From Pictodentalium vernedei (Eukaryota > Mollusca > Scaphopoda > Dentaliida > Dentaliidae), in contig CM062290.1 in assembly GCA_031216915.1 (NCBI GenBank), positions 168,411,453 to 168,475,452 on the forward strand: a stretch of DNA of 64,000 nucleotides, written 5' to 3'. This document shows positions 45,039-54,213 of this stretch, one piece after another; positions within the stretch are counted from its first letter, which is position 1; every line of letters starts with the position of its first letter. The notes beneath the pieces are model-generated. The model searched no databases. It saw only the letters and a list, made by a program, of their open reading frames with translations, and had not been told where the DNA came from. Both the position numbers and the translations under genes were made by a program.

Positions 45039-45426
45039 ATACAAAATCATTGAATCCCATATTTTAAAATTTACTTTTTACAGGATCACAGGATGGTCAA
45101 CACAGGAAACTATGAGTCGATGGCTCGTCCGTCTTCGACCTTGTATTTTCTTCTTTGAACAATTTTTTGGAGCCACGTTCACTCGGTGCAACGAAGAGAT
45201 TAATGTCAGTCTCAAATACCTCCCGTGGTACGATGATTCATTAATTAGGACCCAATGGCCACGTTTAATGGGAGCATGATAAGATAAGATAAGATTCATT
45301 AAGCAAATACGCCAGAACAAAGGCAGATTGCTTTGTATATAGAAAATCGACATAAATAGAAACATAAAACAATACTAATTACAAGTGACAAACGTAAATA
45401 TCAAGACTTATAGTGGTTGTAATATA

Positions 45427-46988
45427 CTTCTCAAAGTTTGCTAAGCACCAAATATTTGACACATCAATGTGAAATTTGCTTGTGACATATTTGCAATATT
45501 TTTGGTGGATATGATTGAGGAGTGTATTGAGATGGTCCCCACTTTTTACATCAGCTCTCTTGACATGCAGGCTTTTCGTGACAGTCATGGAAAGCATGTA
45601 CCCCATGATTTTCATGATGTTTTCGTGTACTGTCTACATGTATATGACATGTGTAGGGTATTCAATCTTCATTTCAACACAAACCCTTGTGATTTAATGA
45701 TGCAAATGCAAATGTAAGAAGACATTTGTCTGAAGCAGAAATGTGGCGGGCTGTAGGGATGGTGGCGCAAGGGGCTACCCATCGTCAGGTTGGTGGAGCC
45801 CTTGGTGTGCACCATACGGTGATCACCAGAGCCTGGGCAAGATTTCAGCAGTATGACACATCAGTAAGACGGCATGGTGGTGGCAGAAACAGGGCAACAT
45901 CTTCAGCTGAAGACCGGTTTTTGATCATTCAGGCCCACAGGAACCGATTTGCCACTGCAACCCAGCTTCGCAGTGACCTTCAGAATGCATCCAGGATAAA
46001 TATTTCGACGCAGACTATCCGGGCAAGGTTGCACAGCGGTGGTCTCCAATCGAGAAGACCATGTATTCGCATTCCCCTGTCCCAGAACCACCGCCAGGCA
46101 CGGTGTGAATAGGCCATGGGTCACGTTGGATGGACCAGAGAAGATTGGTGACCTGTCCTTTTTACAGATGAGTCAAGGTACTGCCTAGACCACTCAGATA
46201 GGCGTTCTTGGGTGTGGAGAAGACCAGGAGAGCGATTCCATGCAGCTAACATTGCTGGGCATGACCTCTGTGGTGGAGGGTCAACCACGGTCTGGAGCGG
46301 CATCAGCAGGGATGGACGTAAAGACCTCTGTGTCCTTGAACGTGGTACATTGACTACACAGCGGAATATTGATGAGATCCTGGATGTCCACGTCAGATTG
46401 TATGCAGGTGCAGTGGGTGATAGATTCATTCTCATGGACGATAATTCCGGTTCTCGTGTTGACCATGCTGTCGGGGAGTACCGACAGAGGGAGGGGATTG
46501 AGTGTATGGACTGGCCATCAAGATCCCCTGACCTCAATCCAATCGAACATGTCTGGAATGAGTTGCAGCTTGCAATTTCAGCCCCTGCAGTCCAGCCAAG
46601 AAGTGTCCAGGAGCCTGGTGCCATGCTGGTCCAATAATGGAACAACATCCCACTAAGGACCACCAGGAACCTGACTGTGAGCATGAGAAGGCGTTGTTAA
46701 GCTGTAATTAACAGTAACGGGCTCCATACTCGATATTGAACCCATACCAGTTCGCTCCGTCAACTTTTTAGCAAATTGAAGAATTTCCTCTTTTACCAAT
46801 AATATCCATTGTTATCGTATTCAAAAGCAAAAAAAATAATGTCAAACACAAATAAAATCTTAATTTCTGCACTTAAATCATTAAAGATATAATTAAATAA
46901 AAAATATATACACTTTCCATCAGAACATTTCAACTAAAAAGTAACACTGTTAGTTGGATATACTTGGTGCTTAGCAAACTTTGAGTAG
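45427..46988 (+). mobile_element. Tc1-like transposon inserted in LINE 3' UTR
   Basis: Terminal inverted repeats of about 28 bp, CTCAAAGTTTGCTAAGCACC (from 45430) and GGTGCTTAGCAAACTTTGAG (to 46985), are bounded by TA dinucleotides at 45425-45426 and 46989-46990. The length is 1562 bp, usual for Tc1. It contains one transposase reading frame (45726-46700). LINE 3' UTR continues on both sides. Confidence 0.92.
45726..46700 (+). pseudogene. Tc1-like transposase, single frame with three stops
   Basis: One uninterrupted frame covers the whole protein except for three nonsense codons, TAG at 46110-46112, TGA at 46149-46151 and TAA at 46635-46637. There are no frameshifts. The N-terminal helix-turn-helix region (WRAVGMVAQGATHRQVGGAL) leads into QTIRARLHSGGLQSRRP, then the DDE domain. 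The triad is D in LFTDESRY, D in LMDDNSG and E in NPIEHVWN, D34E spacing. The His usually found after the second Asp (DNxxxH) is changed (DNSGSRV), so activity would be doubtful even without the stops. The frame opens at a TTG; an ATG in the expected place is not present. The frame ends SMRRRC-stop at 46698-46700, shorter than relatives that continue past this point. Confidence 0.92.
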
Positions 46989-47019
46989 TATATAATATTG
47001 TTAATGTCACCTCCTTGTG

Positions 47020-47700
47020 TCAGATTGACAAAACTTGTTCTCGCTGTTTTAAGAATTTCTGGATCATATTACAGATGATACCATATACCTGTGGCACATT
47101 GTTTCTCATCAGGAATATGAATCTCTCGGATTTGTCCATCTCCACAAGCTCTTGGTATTCACGTTCAAATTTGTAAAATGCACGTTCTCTAAGAGATGCA
47201 TATTCACTGCACTCCATAACGAAGAGCCATTCTGTTTTCCATTGCACCTGAGCCGCATTCCGCGCATAAGCGTTCACTTACGGGGATGGGTGGTTGCATA
47301 TGCCTCCCTTTTTCTATCATCAGTTTGTGGTTACTGACACGCAAACGAGTAAATATGTTTCTCGCCTCTGGGGATATTGTATATGTATAGATCAAATAAG
47401 GCTCCAGGTCAAATTTGTTTTTAAACTCTTGATAAGTTCTCAGTTTATTTTTTCCAGTTTTACCGTTGTCATCAAGTATAGCATTATAAAAAATTTTTAA
47501 ATGGGTCTCTTTCAGATTTTCTCTTATTGTTACGTATTTCACAGTTTGAAACGGAATTTTATGATCAGAGTTATTTTGATGATTATAATTGGCTATAAGT
47601 TCAATGATAAGTTGCTGATATTTAACCAACATTGAGTCCGGCATAGTGTAATTCACGGATTCAGTTCTAGCCGCTGATAGTAAGGAAGGGGCATGGAGAT
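47020..47700 (-). pseudogene. LINE ORF2 C-terminal domain
   Basis: This segment holds two overlapping frames joined by a frameshift near 47240. The first carries NIFTRLRVSNHKLMIEKGR, PIPVSERLCAECGSGAMEN and the second FVMECSEYASLRERAFYKFE to FIFLMRNNVPQVYGIICNMI. This His/Cys-containing tail (HKL..E.GR, RLC..C, C) is common at the C terminus of CR1/L2-type LINE ORF2 proteins, downstream of the RT. The stop follows EQVLSI at about 47020. Confidence 0.8.
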
Positions 47701-48000
47701 CATATAATTTTGATCCAAACTTTGCGGACTGTATTTTGGCATCTATGCGCAGTGGATATTGTCCAAGTCCAGCTCTAATACATGGTTCGATGATTTATTG
47801 TTCACACCCAGGACTAACTTACCTGTAGAACTGAATATGAACGGTTTCACATGGCGATTTATCAATATTAGCGACGTTGATTTCCGTGGCCCATAATTTA
47901 CTGCCGTATAAGAGGATGGGTTTTATCAGGATGTTGAATAGTTTTATTTAAACCGGAATCGGCGGAAGGCACTTTCCTTTAGAGTTGTTGTTCATGCTAA
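47701..48000 (-). pseudogene. LINE ORF2 RT-to-C-terminus linker
   Basis: Translated fragments of the connection between RT and C-terminal domain can be read in shifting frames, for example KPFIFSSTGKLVLGVNNKSS and VLELDLDNIHCA. No single frame is open. It is contiguous with the segments on either side. Confidence 0.6.
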
Positions 48001-48796
48001 AGAGGGCTTTTAAAACCTTTCAGTTTGAGATCTTGTTGCGCATTCTGTAGTTTACCATTGGACGTAAATGAAAGACACAGATATGAGTACTGATGGGCGT
48101 GCATGATGCTCCTTGTTCCCAATATGAAAACCATGAAGCTCATTATTCTTTCGCGATTGAAAAATCATAACTTTAGTTTGTCAACATTTATGCTGAGTGT
48201 GTTTTAAGTGCAGTAGGCATCCAAGTTATCCTATGCTCTATGTAGACCCCGAGACGAGTTTGAGATGATCGCTAAATCGTCGGCAAACATCAAGTGACTT
48301 AGATTCGTGACATGAAGACAAACAGGATCACATTTTTCATCAAAGATTAAGCCAATGTCGTCGATAAAGATTTTGAAGAGCGTCAGCGAGATCACACAAC
48401 CTTTTCTGACACCAACCGTTGACATTAATGGTGGGCTTAATCCTTGCGAAGTTTTTATTTGATAGTAACTCGAGCTATATTGGGATTATAAAATTTTAAA
48501 TACATTATCCTGTATCCCGAGGCGGTGTAATTTATCAAAAAGAGTGTTTCTAACAACAGTATCAATTTTTTTTCTAAAATCAACAAAAGCAGCATATAAC
48601 GGTTGTTTAAGTTTTTTTTATATTTGTTTATAGTTGTTTTAAGAATAAAGGCGCTGTCAATAGTACTACGGAGTTTTCTAAACCCAAATTGATTATCATT
48701 AATCAAAGAATTATCTTCAAGATAGGCATTAATCCTCTCGTTGATAACTATGTTGAATAGCTTACCCAGAGCACCGCCTACGGCAACAGCTCTTTA
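48001..48796 (-). pseudogene. LINE reverse transcriptase core
   Basis: Readable RT motifs appear in order on the minus strand: RAVAVGGALGKLFNIVINER, then NDNQFGFRKLRSTIDSAFIL (motif 2/3 region), LYAAFVDFRKKIDTV (motif A with its Asp), GVRKGCVISLTLFKIFIDDI (motif B region) and MFADDLAIIS (catalytic FADD box, motif C). SINVDKLKL follows, near the motif D position. At least three frameshifts and several stops separate them. Up to RAVAV the frame starts right at the 14-bp duplication of the foreign insert. It would lie in the cytoplasmic RNP in an active element; here it is a relic. Confidence 0.88.
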
Positions 48797-48809
48797 ATTA
48801 TTGGGATGG

Positions 48810-49902
48810 AAGGGGATGAAATGGTTTCGCTCGCCGAAGGCGCGCAGGGACGGTTTGGGGCAAGCCCCTTTCGACCCTCTTTAACTGTAGATGATTTGGG
48901 TTGTCTGGGCGTGGCAAAGGAGGAAAGTGGAAAAGGTACTCAGCGCCGTCTATGTTTCCTCCTGTTCTTTTTTGGAGGAGGAGGCTGTGATGGTGATACC
49001 TCCTTTGGTGGTGTTGAAGGAGGGGTGTTGGAGGGCTGACTAGGTTGGTATGGTCTAGCTCTTGCAGCTGCCGGTGATGGAGAGCTCTCTGGAGTAGTGC
49101 GCAAATAGTGGTTACTGACACTCTGTAATGCTCCTCTAATCGTGCTTTCCAAGAGTCCGCGGAGAATTGCTAGATGTTCGTCATCCCTTACCTTTTCCCC
49201 AAGGATGCTTTCCACGGACTCGGCGGTGTGAGCTTCCTGGATGGTGTCCTGGTCGGAAAAGGCTGGAAGAGCAAGATCGGGTGTAGCTAAATGTGCGCTG
49301 TCCGGCCCAACTTCCTGCATCGTAAACAAACCTCCCTCCTCCATCTCCTCTTCCGAGGAAGAGTGTGATGGGCTGGAGATTGGAGTGTTGCCTGGCGAAC
49401 CAGCGTCCTCCGGACCCTCCACAGGAGTGGGGGGAACCAGGGTGGACGTGGAACGGTCAGGGGTAGCAGGCATTGAGCTTTCAACGCCATGGTTAGCCTC
49501 CCTCTCTTCCTTTTCCGTCCTTTTCTTCTCCATGAACACCGTCAGTCGGCGGGCATCACGTCGTCTCGAGGAAGGTCCCTTCTTTCTTCTCCTTTTCTTC
49601 TTTCCTTCGGCTGCTTCTGTCTTCTTGGCATCATCCTGCAAGTCCGTATCACTTGGAGGGTGACCAGTGCGGGGGGAAATCCCCTCGCGAAAGGTGCTAC
49701 ATCTCCAATGACGGCGGTTCGGTTTCCTTCTCAAAATCCACTGTCAGGTGAATTTTATCATTGAGCACCTGGATGCTCCAGGTGGTAGCAAGGGTAGCCT
49801 TCACTCTGACCAGTGTCTCTTGTATTACAACTGGGAGCTCCATTGTCCAGTTGTTGACACCTCGGAATCCAAGGAGTATCTGTGCATGAATGAATGTGAC
49901 TG
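48810..49902 (-). mobile_element. Unidentified 1.09-kb retroposed insert, 14-bp TSD
   Basis: Perfect 14-bp direct repeats, AATTATTGGGATGG, occur at 48796-48809 and 49903-49916. In the LINE they encode the conserved HPNN stretch, and the RT frame resumes exactly across them, so the intervening DNA is an insertion. A 14-bp duplication suits target-primed retroposition. There are no terminal inverted repeats and no poly(A). One end (minus-strand 5') reads CAGTCACATTCATTCATGCA, the other CATTTCATCCCCTTCCATCC. It contains a 264-codon open frame (48940-49734) and, upstream in a different frame, WTMELPVVIQETLVRVKATL followed by ATTWSIQVLNDKIHLTVDFE. GC and purine content differ sharply from surroundings. 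I do not recognise the family. Confidence 0.8.
48940..49734 (-). CDS. Unknown low-complexity protein in the insert
   Basis: The open frame of 264 codons begins at a TTG (49734); the first ATG in it is near codon 68. Residues about 40-60 are basic (KKKRRRKKG, RRRDARRL). Residues about 85-135 are Ser/Pro/Glu-rich (PATPDRSTSTLVPPTPVEGP, SSPSHSSSEEEMEEGG). A mixed helical stretch follows (ESILGEKVRDDEHLAILRGL), and the C terminus is Pro/Ser- then Arg/Lys-rich (PPPPKKNRRKHRRR). No catalytic motif or membrane segment is present. The N-terminal neighbour in another frame suggests a frameshift near 49735. It may be a retroelement ORF1-type or gag-like protein, or a retrocopied host mRNA fragment. I cannot decide, and it may not be translated. 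Confidence 0.4.
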   Translation of the reverse strand: MRRKPNRRHWRCSTFREGISPRTGHPPSDTDLQDDAKKTEAAEGKKKRRRKKGPSSRRRDARRLTVFMEKKRTEKEEREANHGVESSMPATPDRSTSTLVPPTPVEGPEDAGSPGNTPISSPSHSSSEEEMEEGGLFTMQEVGPDSAHLATPDLALPAFSDQDTIQEAHTAESVESILGEKVRDDEHLAILRGLLESTIRGALQSVSNHYLRTTPESSPSPAAARARPYQPSQPSNTPPSTPPKEVSPSQPPPPKKNRRKHRRR

Positions 49903-49916
49903 AATTATTGGGATGG

Positions 49917-50930
49917 TTTCAATCACCCTTCTTATATAATGTGGTGAGAACAGATTTACTCCATGAGGGGGATAATGATGTGATTCAAATACCTGATTAA
50001 ATAATTTAGTTACATAATCAATCATATGCGGGCGGCGCGGTGGCCCAGTTGGTAGAGGTGCAGGCTGCAAGCCGAGAGGTCCTCGGTTCGAATCACACCT
50101 GCGGCAACCGCTTTGTGTCCTTGGGCAAGACACTTCACCCCGATTGCCTACATGGGGGCACGATGACGCTGTGTACTGAGGCGTACTGCACGTCGATGGT
50201 GCGCATGTCTTCAACCAATCTAACCCTGCCTGTGCTGCGGTGCAGAGTTCAGAGTTACGATGTTGGGGAGCTGACAGCTGCTCGTCGTTGCTCGGTGGTT
50301 CTCTTCGGGTACTCCGGCTTCCTCCACCCGTAAAACTGTCACGGTCACGATTAGCCATTGTGCATAAGTATGTGACCTTAAACACCAATAAATAAATAAA
50401 TAAATATATCATATGCGGGACTATTATTTTTAAAAGTTCGTTTGAAATGTTATCACACCCGGTCGATTTATTGTTTTTTAGACTTCTCAGAGAGAGTGCA
50501 TTATTTCGGTAGCCGAGATTTTGTCATTATTCAATGGCTGTTGTACACTTCTGTATTTATAACATCGGGTGCATTTTCGTCGGTTTGGTCGACACAAAAG
50601 CATTTTGAAGAAATCAACAGATCTGTCGGGGTCTAGTTGATTGATCTCAACATTGTTTGTTCGAAGGGACTTAACTGACGGCCAATAGGTTTTTGGATCT
50701 GAAGACGATAATTTTTCGAGGTTTTTCCATATGTTTTTGAAGTGCATTTTGGATTTTTTCTTCGTTGCTCTTTTATACATTTTCTTAAAATGAAAAGAAG
50801 TTTTGCAACAGAGATCTATCCTGAGGGTTTTACTGAAAAGTCTTAAGTGAATTTTGCATGGCGTATTTTAGATGTTTGCATTCATCATCAATGTGGTGCA
50901 ATGTGCGAAATCATACTCTACATCAACATA
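49917..50930 (-). pseudogene. LINE ORF2 pre-RT linker and RT motif 1
   Basis: Outside the SINE at 50033-50407, minus-strand frames read KIQNALQKHMEK/NIWKNLEKLSSSDPKTYWPS (linker, 50780-50600), then LKNNKSTGCDNISNELLKII and PHMIDYVTKLFNQVFESHHY (RT motif 1 region, 50470-49950). They continue as WSKSVLTTLYKKGD and HPNN up to the foreign insert. Stops and frameshifts are frequent. The 5' remainder, including any endonuclease, is cut off at the SINE beginning near 50930. Confidence 0.8.
50033..50407 (+). repeat. SINE copy i: full length, exact 12-bp TSD, in LINE RT
   Basis: It has tRNA head type 1 with A box-like TGGCCCAGTTGG and B box GGTTCGAATCA, the common body and tail type 1 with AATAAATAAATAAAT. 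A perfect 12-bp duplication ATCATATGCGGG flanks it (50021-50032 and 50408-50419). The site lies in the LINE codons for the PHMID stretch. Its body is closest to that of the 5S-headed copy d: both have CTGCCTGTGCTGC.GTGC and TTACGATGTTGGGGAGCTG. Confidence 0.95.
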
Positions 50931-51118
50931 CCGGTGTGTCTTCAACCGCTACTAACACTGTTTATTCTGGGTTAGTAAGTTGGAGAGTCTGACAGTTAGC
51001 TCGGTGGAACTCCCAGGTACTCCGGTCTCCCCCATTCTTTTACAACATGATCTTGGACGTTGAAAGTGTCGCTAACCCCCCCCCCCCCCCCCAAAAAAAA
51101 AAATAATAATAATAAAAT

Positions 51119-51185
<67 letters not shown>

Positions 51186-51190
51186 ATATA
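50930..51190 (+). repeat. SINE copy j: truncated body, tail type 2
   Basis: It begins at TGTGTCTTCAACCGCTACTA and ends TTGAAAGTGTCGCTAACC, followed by a poly-C run (51077-51092), poly-A and about 15 AAAT/AATA units. It abuts the end of the LINE relic. Confidence 0.75.
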
Positions 51191-51261
51191 CTGTTCCGTT
51201 TTGTAGCCACGACTCGGGAAGTCACATGTAAAGCATCCACACTCATTGCCTCATGTGTGCA

Positions 51262-51617
51262 AGGGTGTAGCCAGGGAGGGTCATGGGGTCATACGACCCC
51301 CGCCTCCCAATCCCAAAGGTCCGCGGCCGAAATTCACCACAACTATCTAATACATTCCTACATTGAATTTGTTCACTTTCCCTCAACATGAAATCTTTGA
51401 TCACTGCTGATATCAAATACTGAATACTCCCCCCCCCCCCCCTACTACCGGGCCACCCCGATAGCCAAAGGTCAAGATGTAGGAGATTATGGGAGGGGTC
51501 ACCTCCTTCAACTTGACCTCTGGCCAAAAGCTTGGCCCATGGCCAGGTTTTCAGTCTTTTTGGATGCCAGACATTCTCAATGTGGGCGACCCCCCTAAAA
51601 ATGCTGGCTACACCCCT
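51262..51617. mobile_element. hAT-like MITE, sister of 31738
   Basis: Ends AGGGTGTAGCCAGG and GCTGGCTACACCCCT, and interior blocks CCGCGGCCGA.AT.CACCAC, AATCTTTGATCA.TG.TGATAT and GGAGATTATGGGAGGGGTCA, match the element at 31738. The flanking octamers do not form a convincing duplication. A poly-C run lies at about 51430. Confidence 0.75.
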
Positions 51618-51969
51618 TATGTTTTAGGACGTACGATATTAGTGTTGCGGATCGAACCGAAAAATGCCGGTTGTATAACCGATACGTCTGCGACACAAGT
51701 CCGTGTTTCAAATCTAGTCTTTTGAGAACGAACATGATTACCAAAAAGAGAGAATTGATATCTTAGACCCAATCTTGATGACTATATCCCGACTGGAAAA
51801 TTATTGGGGATGTCACACCCCTACACCCCCACCTATAGTTACACCCGTTAGATCTCTTCACAGAACCTTGACACCTGAGAGTGTCGTGGATTTTCTGTAC
51901 ACTATCGCTAGACCAGGCCAGAGATTTAATGAGTTTTTAACCATATTTCATGGGATTTTCTAGCTGGAG

Positions 51970-52333
51970 CAGTGGCGAAGCTAAGGCGGAACCTAGGTGG
52001 CCTGCATCCCCTTAAAAATTATAGAGCCCCCTCAAAATGGAAACTTAAAGCACCACAGGGTCCCAGATTCACCCTAAAGGTTTGAATTTTGAACCGCCAC
52101 CAATGGGAGGGGCCGGGATACTGTAGGCCTGAGGTGGAGTGGGTATGGCCCTCCTATTGGTATGGGTTTGGTGGAATCCCCCCGAACCATCACCAAAGGA
52201 GAGGGCCATATACCCACCCCACCTCCGGCCTACGGCCTTCAGATATGCCTGTGTCAAATATCGACCTGGCACCCCTAAACCAATTATGCCCCCCCTCCCC
52301 TCCCCGCTATAGGAGATCCTAGGTACGCTCTTG
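51970..52333. mobile_element. hAT-like MITE, sister of 44663
   Basis: Ends CAGTGGCGAAGCTAAGG and CCTAGGTACGCTCTTG. Flanking octamers AGCTGGAG and AACTAGAG match at 6 of 8. The interior resembles 44663-45038 (CCCTCAAAATGG, CCACCAATGGGAGGGG, GGGTATGG, ATATCGACCTGGCA). It is older than its sister, judging from the decayed ends. Confidence 0.8.
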
Positions 52334-52384
52334 AACTAGAGTCAATATTTCGTCCCGTGCAAAAAGGCGCTTTATGAAAAGCTA

Positions 52385-52514
52385 CACTCTAAAATCAGTT
52401 GGGTTAAAAATCAACCCAAATCAACTGGGTTGAGTGAATATGAACCCAATTGGGTTCATATTCACTCAACCCAGTTGATTTGGGTTGATCTTTAACCCAA
52501 CTGATTTTAGAGTG
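52385..52514. mobile_element. Near-perfect 130-bp palindromic MITE
   Basis: CACTCTAAAATCAGTTGGGTT is mirrored by AACCCAACTGATTTTAGAGTG. The two halves match almost base for base around AACCCAATTGGGTT, with TA on each side. It is the sister of 14961-15090. Words AACCCA and TGGGTT recur six or more times. Similar CTGGGTTAAAAA...AACCCA palindromes are known from other animal genomes, notably fish, but I give this from memory without a search. Confidence 0.88.
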
Positions 52515-53288
52515 TAATTAGGAGCCCATCCCCCTCCCCCTTCAACCAAGTCCCCCCAACTACATTCTTGGGAATTCCCAGCACACTGTTATTGAGCTAT
52601 CCTGTCGAGGCAAGCATTCCAGTTACAAAATCGATGTGGCCAAACAAAGATTCTACTTACTAGATTTTAGGTCACTGAGCTATAATCCAAATGCATTCAA
52701 CGAATCCGCTTGCTTCGCAACCAGCGCAACAGCTTTTATTCAGCTGACAGATGCGTGATCAAATGCAAAAGGGGAATTCCCTTTAATTTCGCTGATCTAT
52801 TTGAGGGTCTTGCAGCTTTGAGATCAAAACACCCATAAATAAACACATAAACACAAAAATAGGTCAGGCGTGCCGCGTTTGAAAATACCTTTGTTGGCTC
52901 ATAGTTGTTGTCGGGTGTTGTTTCAATGAGAGTATATATATAGCGAGACAAGGTGCAGTTGTTGGTTGTGATGCGCGTTGCTCATAGCAGTGTGCGTCAA
53001 CGCCTAATTTCCCCATACAAAGGTGGCTGTGAGTCTCCCGCCTATCATCTTTATTTTAAAAAAGATTTTTCAGTGGTAACGTGTGTCAGCACTTTATTCT
53101 CCTGAAAATAAAGCTGACAAAAATAACATAGAGATTGCAAGCACTACTAAACGGTCATGTTATGTGATAAAACACAGCGAAAAATACCCCTCGCCTCCAT
53201 ACATTATTATACAGAGAAGGGAAATCTCGGGTTTTTATAAAACTAGATGTTCTGTGGAGAGTGCTTGTGAATAAATGCACATCGGTTG
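52515..53288. other. No gene seen
   Basis: A poly-C-rich 50 bp and otherwise unassigned sequence. No motif was found in the short open frames. Confidence 0.3.
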
Positions 53289-53543
53289 TTAATCCTTTAC
53301 CTATAACACGAAAAGCAGACGTCACTTGCAACCCAAATTCTTGAATAACTATTTTATTTTTAATTTTTTTGCTTCAAAAACATAGCTTATGAACCCCCAT
53401 TGGAACGAGCACGATGAGCTCGTTCCAATGAGGGGTTTCAAGCTATGTTTTTGTGACAAAAAATTAAAAAGAAATGAAAATTGAATGGTGAACTTTGTGA
53501 ATAGCCTGGCCGGTTTTGGTCGTTACATAAGGTAAAGGGTTAA
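53289..53543. mobile_element. piggyBac-like MITE, first of a tandem pair
   Basis: TTAATCCTTTACCTATAAC to AAGGTAAAGGGTTAA, subfamily A, with GGAACGAGCACGATGAGCTC at the centre. Its right TTAA is shared with the next element. Confidence 0.85.
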
Positions 53544-53782
53544 CCCTTTTACGAAGTTTTACATCGGCAATGTTATTCACGCAATTTACCATTCAAATTG
53601 TATTATTTTTTGTCCCAAAATTGGCCTAAAAAACAAAGCTTAGCCCCCTTCATCGGAACGAGCTTAACGAGAGGTGATAAGCAATGTTTTTGAGGTCCCA
53701 ATTTTTTTTGTTTGTCGTTCAATATTTTTAGATTTGTTTTGCAAGTGTCTTCTGTAACCGTGTCATGCAAAGAAGGGTTAAC
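53540..53782. mobile_element. piggyBac-like MITE, second of a tandem pair
   Basis: It starts at the shared TTAA (TTAACCCTTTTACGAAG) and ends AAAGAAGGGTTAA. The centre is decayed (GGAACGAGCTTAACGAG with part of the right arm lost). TGCAAGTGTCTTCTG marks the outer arm, inverted relative to the first element. Confidence 0.8.
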
Positions 53783-54127
53783 CGAGCTTTTGAATTTCAT
53801 GGGCAATTCCTCTTGTATCGCATCCGCTTTTGAGACCAAGATAATCATCCTCGTGTTGGATAAATGCGGGGATACTGTCAGTGTCTTCTTCCCGCGACTT
53901 CACTAGCCTGTTACAAATAATCGGGCCTGTATAGATGTGCCGGGGATAGGAGGTGGGGCAGGTTTTCCATGCACAACTAGTCTATGCTTCCAGAGCCACT
54001 TTAGTGCTTTCTTGTCTGTAATTCGATTGCCCCCCAAACAATAGTTTAGGTTAGGGTTACTTGTGGGTTGCCTTCAATTTTAAAATACGCGAACGAACTA
54101 CAGGTCACGATAAAGCAAAACTGCATA

Positions 54128-54190
54128 AATTATTTATTTATTTATTTATTGGGGTTTAACGACACTTTCGACAGCCAAGTTACAACATTT
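54128..54190 (-). repeat. SINE tail type 2 fragment
   Basis: TTATTTATTTATTGGGGTTTAACGACACTTTCGACAGCCAAG is the complement of the type 2 tail. Only the 3' 60 bp are present, an extreme 5' truncation. Confidence 0.8.
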
Positions 54191-54213
54191 AACTTTGCTC
54201 TTCAACATTACAA

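Larger units (their letters stand above)
45281..50930 (-). mobile_element. CR1-like LINE relic with three later insertions
   Basis: Non-LTR retrotransposon pieces lie in order on the minus strand. They are pre-RT linker and RT motif 1 (50930-49917), RT core (48796-48001), C-terminal domain (47700-47020), 3' UTR (47019-46989 plus 45426-45295) and a short 3' tail of TTATC repeats (about 45281-45296). It is interrupted by an unidentified insert (48810-49902), a SINE (50033-50407) and a Tc1 transposon (45427-46988). The 5' side stops at another SINE (50930). No endonuclease domain is seen. Multiple stops and frameshifts make it inactive. The CR1/L2-like group is inferred from the RT motifs, the C-terminal Cys-rich domain and the microsatellite tail. 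Confidence 0.82.
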
